A stretch of DNA of 64,000 nt from Spirodela intermedia (GCA_902729315.2 LR746279.1:3066501-3130500); one strand, 5' to 3'. Counted from the stretch's first letter, positions 37,850-50,079 are shown. Numbers and translations: made by a program. Notes: a model not told the origin generated them from the letters alone.

Positions 37850-38823
37850 TTGCAGAGTACGGCGGCGATCCGAAGGAAGACGGAGAGGGGAGATCCAGAG
37901 CCACCCGCTACCCTAGGGGATATGCAGACTTGCCCAAGTCTCCGGGCGCAGCAGCATGGGGATTCCACCGGCGAGTATCTTTTTATCATCTTCTTCCGCG
38001 TATCGCTGAGCCCTCTCCTTCGTCTAGCCATCTTTTTCTTGCCGCGTATCGATCTATGTATCAACTCACCTCCACCGGTGACCCAGTTCAGAAACTGGGC
38101 TGCCGGCACTCAAGTGCGGCCAGGTACTTGAGTTCTCCGTTTTCTTCTCGCTGCGCAGCGCTGCCCGGGAATGGGAACGCGTTGGAGGAGGATCTATCCG
38201 ACGAGGGTGGAGAGCACGCTAATTGACGTGAGATTTTCGCACCCCCGAAAACTCTGGACATCTTGCTGCTTCTTGATCACACAGACCGGCGGCTGTCTTA
38301 CCGGTGTCTCTGTGTCTCTTCGCGAGTCGTCGAGGCTCGTAGTGCCCCGGAGGAGATGTGCAGAGTCCTCATGAGGTCAGACAACGCTGCCCTTGCCAAG
38401 TTTCCTTTCCTTACCTGCTTCCTGTTTCTGACTCGCGCGTTGTTTCTCTGGGCAGCAGCACACGAGAAGCTCGTTGAATCCCGCTGTGTTCCCCCTAGCT
38501 CTGAGGGGGACGGGTACAAGAAGCAGCCTCGCCTGTCCAGATATACGGCCGCTGAGGGAGAGCAACAGATCAGAGGAAGTATGTGGCGCTCCTCCGCCGC
38601 GTGCACCGCCGAAGAAACATGCACACTTGGTGGCGCCGCGGACCATCCCAGTAGCATCTCTGACAGCTTGGCATGTCTTTGTGGGAGGATTACGCCTAGG
38701 GTGAGGACGTTGTGGCGCCGAGCTGCGGGTCGCAGCTTCCATGCCGCCTGCGTTTGGAGATGGCTGCTACAGAGGAATGTCTGCCCGATCCGCAAGAAGA
38801 CGGCCCTCCTGCCCCCTCTTTGA
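37850..38823 (+). pseudogene. RING-H2 E3 ligase pseudogene, copy C
   Basis: Exon 1 (about 37,870-37,975) keeps the conserved frame PEPPATLGDMQT but has a one-base deletion and GC instead of GT after it. Exon 2 (about 38,171-38,227) reads MGTRWRRIYPTRVESTLID. The body (38,263-38,823) is one long frame. It contains HEKLVESRCVPPSS and YKKQPRLS, features shared only with copy G, and ends in FHAACVWRWLLQRNVCPIRKK. The first zinc pair has decayed to CTLG, the CGH is lost and the last Cys is Arg. It cannot fold as a normal RING. It is a separate subtype from A, B, E and F. Confidence 0.8.
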
Positions 38824-39110
38824 GTGCCCCATGGATTCAGGAGGCACCTCCACCATACCACACAGCTCCCGTTTCGTCCTGCTCGTCGAAGCCGGCATCT
38901 GAAACTGTTGTACCTCTTGTTCTTGCCGCTCCTGCCGTCGTCGATGATGACGATGATGGGCTATCGACGAACCGCAGCCAAGGTACTCGCCATTGCTCAT
39001 AAAGTGTCCACCATTAATGCATGCGCTCGGCGTCTTCTTCTTTCTTCCTCCCGTGGCCGGCTTCTCTACTTGCGAGATCCAGAGTCAACTTTACGAAGAC
39101 GGCAGCTGGG
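38824..39110 (+). repeat. 3' region of copy C, inverted match to copy D
   Basis: This 3' region runs from the copy C stop codon and matches the minus strand of about 45,180-45,500. Landmarks are CCATGGATTCAG(A)AGG, CGTCGAAGCCGGCATCTGAAAC, GGGCTATCGACGAAC and CCATTAATGCATGC. It shows that C and D arose by duplication including the 3' flank and are now inverted. Confidence 0.85.
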
Positions 39111-40235
39111 TTTTGGCCCAGCTCGGGGTGGGATTCATCTTCTTCCCCGAAAGCTGGATCATGCGGCCCTGTTACTATAAGTGGTCGGGAATTTTGCAGA
39201 AAAGCCCCCGCCGCAACGGGGAGGGGCTGCGTGTGCCGTCGTTGTAACAGCAGCTGCAACCGCACGTTGCTCTCTTCCTTTAATGAATGCAGAGGCCGGT
39301 GCCCCCCACCGCACGCTTTTCCCAACGCCGTTCGCAGAGACGGACGGTGGTGGCTATTCCCACCCACCTTCATTCCTTCCTTCCTTTCTTCTCCCCTGGC
39401 TAAACCCCCGCCGCCTCGTTGGTGCGGGCTGGTGCATCAAGGGGGGAGGAGAGTGAGAGTATCAAATCCTGGGGGTTTGACATCTTAGTTACCCTAGGGA
39501 GAGCAGGGGTGAAGTGACCATGGTGAGACAGAGGGACTGGACGGCCAGATAAAGAAATGCTTCCAGGGGAAAGAGGGAGGAGGAGCAGAAATTGTTAGAT
39601 TATTCAGAGGGCGATGCGGAAATCTCCAGAGAGGGATGGGTTGTCAGACGAGGAGAGCTCCCCGGGCTGGAAAGCTGCTGCCTGCGTGCTTAGCTTAGCA
39701 GAAGGTCTCTCACGTACGTTAATGGCGAGGAGGCAGAATGGTCTGTAGTTTTTAAGGGCTTCACTTCCTTCAGGTATTGGCGGTGGGAGGACTGGGGGTC
39801 GGGGAAGAAAAGGCCTGCGAAAATGAAGGAAGGAGGGCGAGATGGAGGGTCTGACAGTAGGCACAGGGGATGATTTCATGCTCGACAATGGGATGATCAG
39901 ATCGTTATTAAAATAATGGCGGCGGTATTTTAAACCCTGTGACACCCCTCCGCTTCTCTCTCTCTGTTCCTCCCTCCCCAGCCCTGTTGCCTGTACAGCG
40001 AGAGAGAGAGAGAGAGATAGAGAGGGGGAGACGCTTTTGGGGGTTTTCTCTGAGTTGTGCTGCCGCCGCTGATTCTAACACTGCAACTCATCAGAGATAG
40101 AAGTAAGCAGTGGGAAGGAGAAACGCAGCAGAAGCTAGAGAGAGAGAGCTACAGAGAGTGACTGAGTGTGTGAAAGAGGAGAAGAGAGGAATCATTTAAC
40201 AGTTCTGTTGATCTGCAGCCATTTGAAAGGGAGGC
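39111..40235 (+). promoter_or_regulatory. upstream and leader region of the SPATULA-like gene
   Basis: The stretch between copy C and the bHLH start codon holds no gene that I can support. A weak TATA-like GGTATTTTAAAC lies near 39,926. Pyrimidine tracts (39,955-39,970) and GA tracts (about 40,000-40,020 and 40,137-40,150) then form a leader of the sort common in plant 5' UTRs. Confidence 0.45.
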
Positions 40236-43200
40236 ATGATGGATGATACTAACATTTCGAGCGCCACCAGCACCAGCCAGATCTCATCCCTGCTGCTAGG
40301 CCAGAGACTCTCGTCCGCCGCCGCCTCGATCTCCTCGTCTTCCTCCCCTGCTTCGTCCTTCCGCGGGGTCCCAGATGACCATTGGGCGAGGCAGATGGTC
40401 TTCTCCCCCTTCGCCGGCCACCGGCAGCCGACGGCATCTCATCTCAGGCCATGCTCCGGCGGCGCCGTGGGGACGGCGGCGGAGGGCGGCGGCGATGTGG
40501 GCACGGCGGTATCCTCGCTGGGGTTTGATCCGGCGGCGCTCCTGCAGGGTGGGGCAAAGATGTGCGCCGCGGCGGACTTTGACCCCTACGACGGCGAGAG
40601 CGAGGTCTCGGCCGCGATGAATTGCCCTTTCCCCATGAAGAAACCATGGAAACTATCGCGCTCACGGGAGCTCTTTCCTTCTCTTTCCCTTTTGCAGGAG
40701 GGCGCTGAGGCGTCGGAGGAGCAGAGGAGGCCGCCTCCTCGCTCCGGCTCCAAGCGGAGCCGGGCGGCTGAGGTCCATAACCTCTCTGAGAAGGTTCCCA
40801 TCCTCCCCACTTCTCCCTTAGATTTTCATAGACTTCCTCTCGTACTTTGTTCTGTCCCTCATTCTGTCTCATCGATCAGAGGAGGAGAAGCAGAATCAAC
40901 GAGAAGATGAAGGCACTGCAGAATCTGATCCCCAACTCCAACAAGGTAAGTGGCTGGGCTCCCAGTCAGATCCCGCCTTTTTCTCCGTCACTGTCTGTCG
41001 ATTCACTTCTCTGCCGTGGCAGACGGATAAGGCTTCCATGCTCGATGAGGCTATCGAGTACCTGAAGCAGCTTCAGCTCCAAGTACAGGCGAGTACTTCC
41101 ACCTGTCTATCAAGTCAGATACTCTCTTGTGATTTTTAAATGTTTATTGGTAACGGTAACCATGTTTGAATTTCATCTGATCTTTCCAATCATTCACATA
41201 AACAATTAAACTTCACAGAGATTAAAATCTCAAATCTGCTTCATCTTTCTCTTTGAGCTGACTTCATGTCCTTGATCTGTCTTAACCTCTTAGTCGTCTT
41301 CTTCCTCAGTTTTTCATATGATAAACTTTCGCATGCTGGTCTAGACATGACAATTTTCGTCCTTGACCCTGATCTGACATTATGCGTTACAGTGATAATT
41401 ACCAGAAGTACGATTGTGCAGGATCATACAGAACCCTTCTCATTATTTTACTCTATTGTCTTATAGAACCATCATTCTGTTGATCTCTTTTTTCACTAGT
41501 TGAGTTTCGTCTGGTGTAGGCAGCCGCCATCAACTTCATGACATTTAGTGTAAACAAGGGATATGACGAATAATCTTAGATTATTACGTTAGAAATATGA
41601 ACTGGGTTGCTCTTATAACAGGCAAGCTGGCTATCTACACAGAATATTTATGAGTCAGTTTATTCGTTTTTAACAGGTTTTCTTTGTCTGTTTATATCCG
41701 CAGATTTGTCTCTACTTCTCTTAATGGCCATGAAATTGTTCATTTCCTACATCTCTGTCTCCTTCATGTTCCCCTCTCTTCTTATTTATTTCGTAAATTA
41801 TTGGAAAGTATGGATCCTGTCTCTTTGATCAAACATTGTAGAACTGGAAACGAACTATGAAGGGTCGATCCTCTCGGAATTATGTGCGATTTTTGAAGAT
41901 AGTGATTGGGGGTGTCTATATCATATGCAGGCTTGTATCTCTATTTTCTTTGTCCATTTCTCTATCTTACCGTTTCTTCCATGGTATGCGGTTTTTTCTT
42001 TGTGTGCTTACCTTCTTCCACATTCTTTGTATTTTCGTGCAAGTTTTCTGACACCTGTCAGATGGAAATAGAATAATACTATCGACCTTATTCCAACATC
42101 AAAATGGGATGATGTTCTGTTACATGCAGTAAAGCAAGTGCAACCGTTTCCATTCTAGTCATTAATGATATTATGTTCAAGTCTCACTTCTTCTTTCTTA
42201 ACTGTAGTTAGGAGGATTTAAGCCCTCTGGCAACCAAGGTTGGTGTGCGATAGTCATAGAGGTTAATCAAACTTTCAGGCCAGAAAACAAATAAATTAAA
42301 TTAATAAACTCTAATGACTACATTTGAAGGAATGACCCTTTTCAATGTTTAATTTTATATTTTTTTCTGCAGTTCATGATGTATTTACACCAATAAAATA
42401 AAATGACTCCCAAGGTTTAGTATATTTTGCATTCTAACTTTGGCATTGTTCTTAAATATTAAGCATTCGATGAGAATTAATCTTGTTCTATATTCGAAAA
42501 GGATTGAGGATTCTCTTATTTTAAAAATTCTTCATCATGTCTATTCGCCATCCTCCCAGTTGGTCAAACTCATCTTACTTTCTTTCTCTACTCTTTCTGA
42601 TGCATTATATAACAATACTAGTTAGTAGAAATTGGCCTCGAGGGTTCAAATCTCTATTCAATGCTTAGGTGAAGAAGAAACTCGTGAAACGAACAGGAAG
42701 AGTCACGCCTTTGTGACAGCAATTTTAGTGTGCTCAGTTTCTCCTTTTGTCAGCTTTTTACGTCCAGAACATATTGGGTGGTTTGCGGCTCTCTATTGCT
42801 GTCAGAATATCTCTATTGATGGCGCCATTAATCACGTGAATAAGTGGGCACCTTCTGACTTTCCCCTTTGTCACCTACATTGCATGGGTTGCATTTCTCA
42901 TATCGCTCCATGTACTAATAATGCCTCCAGATTTGCCTTTGGAGACCTCCTCATGACGCTTGCCAATGGAATCCGTTTGGGATTATTACTATTTCCGTTT
43001 CCTCTACACTCTCCTATAAAAATGCTTTTGGCCTGAGTTCTCTCTTCCATCAAAATATTTCCTCTAGTGTTATTTGGATTGGAAAATAAAAGGAATTTCC
43101 ACGTTCGAAGAAGATGAGTTCACATAAATCTTCGTACATTAGATTTTGTGTCAATAGAATTGCCATTTCTCACAAAATCCAAGAATCTATTCAGCTGTTG

Positions 43201-44747
43201 GGTTGTGGTGATGCTGTTTTCTTGCACTGGATCCTTAACATCTTGCCCCCTGAGATGTTACACAGAAAAGATGTAGGAAACCTAATGGCAAATAACATAG
43301 TTTGACATATTTGATGTAATTAATTTCAAATCATCCTGAGGAGGTTCCTGGGGACTGTGATGTCTATTTTTACCATATCTCTTGTGCAATCAAGGGTTGG
43401 GACTTCGTAGCCTTTTCTGTATTTGGGCTGCATGTCTCATTTTGCTACTTCTTCCTAACTTGTTTAAGTGCGTTCTCTCTTGAGATTTAGGTGATCATTT
43501 CTTAATGACATCATACTGATATATCAAGATGGAGGAGGTGTGCAGTTTCTGCATTTCTTGACTTGTTCCTTAAACTATCCAAACCTGGTAAATTTTGGGC
43601 TGGAGAAGAAATTTCAGTTCTGTAATCCAGTGATATGTGTAGAACATATGCTATTGCTGTTCTTTGTCAATTTCAATACGGTAAGATAAATCTTGGATCC
43701 TTTCCTTTTCATGACTGGCCCTTGTCATCATTTTTATCATTCTATTCTAAAGAAATCCTTAGAATAGTGTACTAGTCTAGTGATCTTTCTACCTCATGCT
43801 GCCTCTGTCTGATTTATGAGGATGCTGGATCCATATTTACTACCACAGAAAAATAAGAACTTATGTCAACTTTTTGGTATAGCACCAACATTAGATTTGC
43901 ACCGCAAACATTTTAATTTTTGATAAGGTGATTAGGAGATAAAAATATCAAGCAAGGTTGATGGGTTACACATTTTTCAATGGTATATGTTTCTAATTAT
44001 TGCTACGATTGAATTCTTTTCTAGTAGTTCTTAAGCTTCTTGAACGTTTTCCTGGGCAGATGCTGTCAATGCGAAACGGGCTGAGTCTACAGCCCATGTA
44101 TCTCCCCCGCACCTTGCCAGCTCTTCAATCTTCACACATACGCATGGGTCTCACTCCGGATGGTGGTTCACTCATAAACATGGGAGTCGACATGATGCCG
44201 GCGAACCAAGATTCCTCTGTGCATGGCGCATCCTCCCAGCAGCACATGATGCCTACTGTGGCAGCCATCCCAAGTCCAGTGGCCTCCCTTGGGATCGAGA
44301 GCTCACAGTTCCACCCCTTCCGCTTTTCAGTGCCACACGAGGTACATCGTTTCTCTGGTTCCTCTTCCGATTATAGTAACAGGTTGCAGAACGTCTTGGC
44401 GAGGCTAATGCATTCAAGTTTGGTGCTTTGAACGTGTTGTGAAGGAGATATTTGAGCAGAGTCGGGTAGATGCTGACCATGGTGATGGGAACATACGTGG
44501 TGGGTCCCACCGGGCACAAGCTAGCTACTAACCTCGAATGTTTTTTTTTTTCTTCCCTTTAGAGGACACTATGAGATTGACCTCCATGACTGATGGGCAG
44601 GCGCCATTGCTGGGCGGAGTGGGCAGTCTCAGGGCGGCGGCATGCATGCTGGGAAGCAGTGGAAGGCCTGAAGAGATTATCGTGTTCAGGCTTTACAGAG
44701 GTATTTTGGTTCAATCAAGTTGCTCCTCTGGTGCCCAGTTTGTCTGA
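40236..44747 (+). CDS. SPT: SPATULA/ALCATRAZ-like bHLH transcription factor
   Basis: This is a nuclear DNA-binding factor; in Arabidopsis, SPT and ALC act in carpel and fruit development and growth control. Six exons join in frame to 353 aa: 40,236-40,604, 40,698-40,793, 40,880-40,945, 41,023-41,088, 44,060-44,341 and 44,565-44,747. Residues 1-123 are Ser/Ala/Gly-rich and end in the acidic YDGESE. The basic region KRSRAAEVHNLSEKRRRSR has His150, Glu154 and Arg158, the G-box-reading set. Helix-loop-helix residues 159-199 (ALQNLIPNSNKTDKASMLDE, then YLKQLQLQVQ) match SPT almost exactly, followed by MLSMRNG. The 3-kb intron after exon 4 uses GC instead of GT (CAG|GCGAGT). The first ATG of the frame is used. 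The last exon can use either of two adjacent acceptors, so the C-terminus is the least certain part. Confidence 0.9.
41089..44059 (+). other. long intron 4 of the SPATULA-like gene, GC-AG
   Basis: This 2,971-base intron starts GCGAGT and ends CTGGGCAG. It is AT-rich and carries a 134-codon frame at 42,632-43,036 without recognisable domain or splice context. No transposon domain was seen. Confidence 0.75.
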
Positions 44748-45695
44748 GTCGAGATTCTTCTCATTGGGACGGCTTCTTTCTTTCCATTTTTATTTTTTTT
44801 TCCTTTTCTGGCTCAGCGATCGGAAAAGTGCCCTCGCATGAGGTGACTAACATAAAAGGCTGGAATTCTACGAGCAGGACGACTAGGCAGCTGCTGTGAG
44901 TAGCTTCCCGTTATTTTTGGACGGGCGAGCACTGTGGATAAGTCTTCACAAAGAATTAAGTAAGGGTTTAGGTTCACTGATGACGAGTTCCGTCCATGTA
45001 AAAACAGTTAAACAGAGACGTGGTTGAATCGAAATCTATATAGAGAAAATGTGCCTTTTTTCTTTCTTCTTCTGAGGAGCTCAGCTTCCGCCTTTCGGAC
45101 TCTCTTTTCGGAGCAAGGACCGAGTTGCACCCCTCATGAATGCCAATGCGAGCTGAACTGAGCTGCCTAAAAGGGCTACAGTGCCCCCCGCTGTCGGTTG
45201 ACCTCTGGATCTCGCAGGTGGAGAAGCCAGCCATGGAAGGGAGAAGGGAGAAACGGCCCCAGAAGTATCGGATCGCGAGACGATGACGAGGGCATGCATT
45301 AATGGCGGGCACTTTATGAACATTGCGCAGGACCTTCCTTGGCTGTCGTTCGTCGATAGCCCATCCGGATCGACGATGACAACGAGGACGGCAGCAGTAG
45401 CAGCAAGAACTAGAGCAACAACAGAGTTTCAGATGCCGGCTTCGACGAGCAGGACGAAAGAGGACCTGTGTGGTATGGTGGAGCCGGCCTTCTGAATCCA
45501 TGGGGCCAGTGAGTTCCAACTCAAACGAGGCAGAAGGGCCTCTTCTTGCAGATCGGGGAGACGTTCCTCTGCGTCAGCCATCTCCCAACGCAGCCAGCGG
45601 CGCCACCAAGCGTCCGTCTTCTCCCTAAAATAACCTGGCAGATGCAGCAGATTAGATGTAAGCGCGTGGAAGGGAACCAAATGAGCGAGTACTGC

Positions 45696-45735
<40 letters not shown>

Positions 45736-45800
45736 TACAGCCACATTCAGCAGCAGCTAAGAGGTAAGCAGTAAAAAAGAGTAAGAGGAAGGAGAGCAGC

Positions 45801-45893
45801 GTCCTCTGATCTCATAGGACTCTGCACATCTCCGGGGCCCGAAGAAAGCCTGGTGTCTCGTAGATGTGCAGAGTCCTTATGAGTTCAGAGGAC
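45801..45893. repeat. fold-back inverted repeat in copy D
   Basis: Arms at 45,801-45,831 and 45,862-45,893 are reverse complements apart from one mismatch and one extra base, with a 30-base spacer. Each arm is the start of exon 3 around the conserved ATGTGCAGAGTCC. Confidence 0.9.
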
Positions 45894-46111
45894 GAAAGCT
45901 CGGGCTACTCTACATATCGCCGGCGAGGGAATGCAGCTCGGAATCTACCCTATTCCTCTTCCTGCCGATCAGAGAGAATGAACACGGGGACGCCTCCGGG
46001 GCTACCCCACATCATGGGGAGCAAGTGGAGAGCGGAAGAGAGAGAAAAAGAGAGAGAGAAGAGAGGGATGGGAGCCGGCGACGGCGACGGCGACGGCGGG
46101 CAGAGTAGAGG

Positions 46112-46121
46112 TGTATATAAC
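46112..46121 (-). promoter_or_regulatory. TATA box of RING copy D
   Basis: CGTTATATACAC on the minus strand matches the TATA environment of copies B and C, followed by a GA/CT-rich leader. Confidence 0.55.
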
Positions 46122-46559
46122 GCAGGAAGAGGAAGTCTCCAGAAAGATAGGGTATTAGGGAGGAGGGAAGGGCTCCTAAAACCGAGCCCGTATCCTCCCT
46201 TCTCGAGTTGTTGCCGTATCTTTATTTCCCCAGATTCCAAAACGGCGAAAAACCGGTGTACCTTGTAAGTTTATAGCCGTCGCCACCCACAAAAATGGGA
46301 AAACGTCTGCAGAATTTCCCTTTCTTGAAGAAGAAGGGCCGCATCATTGCTCTGTGCTCCGCCGAACCCACTTAAGTGCTGCTCTCTGCTGCTGCAACGG
46401 GGGGATACGCCGGATCTTTTCTTCTTGTTTTTTTTTTCAGTAGCGCGCAGAGGGTGTAATACAGTCGTTGTGCACCCCACCTACCCCACGGACATGGAGA
46501 TCTGCAGATTTTCTTTCTCTTGAAGAAGAAGGGCCACGCAATTACTCCGCGGCGCCGTG

Positions 46560-47650
46560 GTAAAACAATGAGATTATTTGGTTTTCTCTCCTCTATGCCG
46601 CTGCTTAATTTATACCGAAATAAATCTCTACTGGTTAAAATATTATCTCATCACTTGAATGACTTGGACATGTTAATTAATTGTTTTAATATTATCAATT
46701 TTGAATGAATCTTTTAGCTGAAATTACACGTGGGGATAAGCTCAATAATCAATAGTTTGTGATCAAATAATCGTAGTTAGAACCTAAGAACAATAGTTCA
46801 TGTTAAATGGGATGTAGGACATGAGCTGAATCACTTTATAGTACCTTGGTCATACTTTGTCGATTTAGAAAGACCCTAGAAATTAAGAAGTCAAAGAGAA
46901 GATCGATTGAACAAATCAGAAGTCAAAGAAAGACAAAGGGGATCTTATCATAAAGATATTAGAAATTGATCAGTTAAATCTCCCTTCTTAATTTCAATAC
47001 AATCCAAAACGTAATACGAATGATGTGCTAGTAACATTGTGAACCATTTTCTTGCATTGATAAAGTCAACTACCTGCACAAATAGGTCATGCACTTCTCC
47101 GAATTCCAATGATGTCCATAATTTTTCATTTTATGCTTATTATGGTACCTTGTATATGCTTTATTGTATGTAACCTTCTTCTAGGAAACTGTAATTTCAC
47201 CACCTTAATTTCAATCTAACTTGACAAGACTTCATCTCCTATCGTATAAGAGTTTTGATGCTTCCATGAAGTCAAAATATTTATTTTAAAATAGAAATAA
47301 TACAAATAAGAGATAAAGAACTAATTTTTTAATATAAAGAGAGGCCAAAATAATATAAATTTATGTTCAACATTAAAACGAACTAATTTTTTTGACCTAA
47401 TATGCAAAGCTGAGTAACATCAACTAGTAGTAGACCAAATGTGTTACCGATCTAGTCATCTGAGTTGACTCACTATATTGACCCAAAGAATTGTCCTCAC
47501 CCATGAAACTAGGATTGATGAAAATTAATTTTAATCACTTACAGATAGAAAATTATAGAAAATACATTAGAAAACAAATTCACCCCCTAATAGGTGTGTA
47601 TTATAGCTCACTATGAACCCAATCACTGCAGCCATTTCGAGATATTAACT
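46560..47650. other. gene-free AT-rich stretch between copies D and E
   Basis: No gene was seen. The stretch has no counterpart between copies B and C, which nearly abut, so it is probably an insertion in the right arm of the inverted arrangement. Confidence 0.5.
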
Positions 47651-47669
47651 TTTAACATTCATTCCAGTG

Positions 47670-48130
47670 ATTGGTTCATGGCCTGAGTTGACAGAACGTT
47701 GACTTTATCTTAGCATCTTCGCTGCTCGTCATTGAAGGGCCTCAGACTCTCAGGAATCAAGCCAGAATGATAGCAACTCTCAGACAAAATAATCAAGATC
47801 AACCGTTCTCGCCGTATTTTGAAGAAACATCTATCTCATTCTCGGATGCTTCACATTTCAAGTCTGCAGAGGTAGAAAATGTTGACTCAACCCAAGTGAG
47901 AAAGGATGAGGCTCGAACCTGGGTGCCTGGTTAGAGTTGGGGACATGTATCGGGAGTGATGATTAAGAAAGAGGCGAGGAAATAGGTAATGAACCTTCAG
48001 TTTCTGAGTATTAGCTCCGTCCATACTGTAGCGTTGACTTTAAGATGCCCTCTTTCATGCAGATTTTGTGATCTCTCGTTGACTTTAAGAGTGACGTATT
48101 GTTAAACGAAGTAACTAAAGAAAAATCCCT
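47670..48130. repeat. 3' flank of copy E, related to 54,560-54,860
   Basis: Shared text includes 'TTGACTT(T/G)ATCTT..CATCTT..GCTGCT', 'GGCAAGGAAATAGGTAA'-like sequence and 'CCATACTGT' followed by 'GCAGATTTT(G/A)TGAT'. It marks the 3' boundary of the duplication unit that carries copies E and F. Confidence 0.65.
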
Positions 48131-48280
48131 TTCAGCAAGCTGACTGGGTCGCAAAACAATTGGAGTGAAAAAAAGAAGATAATCTAATTTTAATACAGCT
48201 TCTTCTTTGATTCAAACCCAGGGAACTGAACCCTTCCGATCTTGCTACCAGGAGGAGCAAAGACCAACAAGAGTCGTGAC

Positions 48281-50008
48281 TTAGGTAGATAAGGCCGTCT
48301 TCTTGCAGAGCGGGCAGACGTTCTGCTGAACCAACCATTTTCCAACACAAGAAGCGTGGAAATCATGCCCACAGGTCAACACCCCCAGATCCTCGCCATC
48401 GGCATAATCTTCCTGCCATGCGTAAAGGAGTGAATGCCATAGAACATTGCCAAATGCATCAACGCCCGGATGGTTTCTTGGCCATTTACCTTGCAGATAC
48501 AGTAGGATTCTGCCTTGCAGGGCATAGAAGAGAGATATTTCCGTTGGTTCAAGTTCTTCTGCATAGTGTCCTCGGCTAGCCCCACACTCACATTCCCAAT
48601 CTGCTCTTCCAATGCCAACAACTCCTGCCAGGTATGGATAAATAATCATATCAGCCTGATGCTAGTCATGGGAGTAGTTAAACATAGGGAAACACAGTAG
48701 ACATCTGCAATAATACCCCACGCTGGGGACTGAAACGTTATACAATGGACTTCACGTTAAAATTAAAATGTAGCAGAAAAATGATGAAAATAAGAAGAAA
48801 CGTAATTCGAAAGAGACGAAACTGAACTAGACTGGGTCATAAACGTACCTCAAGTATCATCATAGTCAATGCTCGGTAGCTCCATGGGCCCAAGGGGCCC
48901 CTACAAAAAAGCTCCGATAGCATCTGTAGATACTCACTCGTTGGACCTTGATGGGGCATCCAGCTGGGAGCTACTGGTGGAAGAACGCCAGAGCTACGTC
49001 TTACCAAGCCTCTGCGGTCTGCCGCCTCGCATGGACCACCTGGGCTCTCACTTGAACTCATGTGGTGGAAGCCGCTGGTTGAAGCCCTTTGGTCGTCCAC
49101 TGGTGCAGAAAAATATGAGAAAGTAGGGAAACCTCGTCTAACCTCATGAGGACTCTGCACATCTCCTCCGGGACCCTGCGAGACTTGACGACCCTCGAGG
49201 AGAGCCGATTTGTTTCGAATGAGCGCGCCCTATTTCGGACAAAAAGCACAGAGGCCCCGATGAGATCATCTCCTCCGGTCTATGTGATCCAGAAGCAGCA
49301 AGTGGACCAGAGTATGGGGGTGTGTGAGAGATCTTACGTCAATCAGCGTGCTCTCGTCCCTCCTTGAATAGATCGACCTCGAATGCGATCCCATTCCCGG
49401 TGCACCACTGCGCAGAGACAATGAAACGGAGGATCAACTTTTTTCCATTTCGGTTCTGCCCCTGGCCGCACCTGGCCGGATCAACGGCTGAAGAAAGTAG
49501 CTTGGTCAGAGAAGCAACGGCAGAAAATCAGGTTGCAGACATTCGGGGATCGAAGCAGATCCTTTGGGCAACTCAGATCCTGAAAAAGGGGCCAGATTTT
49601 TCTTTTTCATCGCAAGCTCAAGAAACCCAGAGGGTAGAAGAGCGATACAGAGTCTGTCCGTCTGCCCATCTTCCTTTCCTTATGGAAGAAGAAGAGACAT
49701 CCTACAGAAGAAGCGAGGAGAACAGAACGAGAGGCCCGCGGAGTGAGGACGAGTCTCTCACTGAACAGTGGAAAGAGTGGAGGAGGGAATGCGAGAAAAA
49801 AATAAGGATCGGCGAAAAAGACAACGAGACAAATTGGGAGATACGCAGTGAGAGAAAGATGGCAAGACGAAGGAGAGGGGTCGGAGATACGCGGACGAGG
49901 TGAAAAGAATACTCACCGGCGGAAGCCGCGCTCCTGCTGCGCTCGGAAACTCGGACCACTCTCCATGTCTCCGACTGGAGCGGGTGGCTCGGAATCTGCC
50001 CTCGTCAT
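48281..50008 (-). CDS. shortened RING-H2 E3 ligase paralogue, copy E
   Basis: Five exons join in frame on the minus strand: 50,008-49,917, 49,407-49,338, 49,229-48,849, 48,624-48,490 and 48,412-48,281. They give 269 aa from MTRADSEPPAPVG, or 255 aa if translation starts at the later MESGP. Exons 4 and 5 of the family (45 codons) are absent, but phase 0 is kept. The RING region reads ESYCICK, then EDYADGEDLGVLTCGHDFHASC and KWLVQQNVCPLCKK. All ligands are present except the first Cys, which is Tyr. Intron borders are GT-AG. The start region is preceded by a long GA/CT tract (50,080-50,119). It is either a young pseudogene or a ligase-like protein with a weakened zinc site; the sequence alone cannot decide. 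Confidence 0.6.
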
Positions 50009-50070
50009 CTTCCTGCCAATCCCTGCCGCGTCTGTCTCTTCCACGGAGTCGGGGGAGGAAACCCAGCACC

Positions 50071-50079
<9 letters not shown>

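Larger units (their letters stand above)
45180..46430 (-). pseudogene. RING-H2 E3 ligase pseudogene, copy D
   Basis: Copy D keeps a promoter region and a first exon. Exon 1 has become GDM followed by a stop (about 45,905-45,925 on the minus strand). It joins directly to short exon-3 fragments in both orientations, forming a fold-back. Exons 2 and 4-6 are missing up to CCICQ. From 45,649 down to 45,521 one frame runs CCICQ, a Gly/Arg-rich stretch without the two His ligands, CVGRWLTQRNV, then SPIC where CPIC is expected, and stops. A (CT/GA)n tract lies at 45,701-45,725. The 3' flank matches copy C. It is not functional as a ligase. Confidence 0.8.

Noticed and set aside
39021-39488. 155-codon frame after copy C
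   Set aside because: It lies in sequence matching the 3' flank of copy D in another frame; no conserved protein.
42640-42660. tRNA-like GGTTCAAATC, possible SINE
   Set aside because: B-box-like text without a matching A box or cloverleaf; the same holds for GGTTCGAGCC on the minus strand near 47,913.
42632-43036. 134-codon frame in the long bHLH intron
   Set aside because: No domain, ordinary composition for the intron and no splice signal or promoter; chance frame is likelier.
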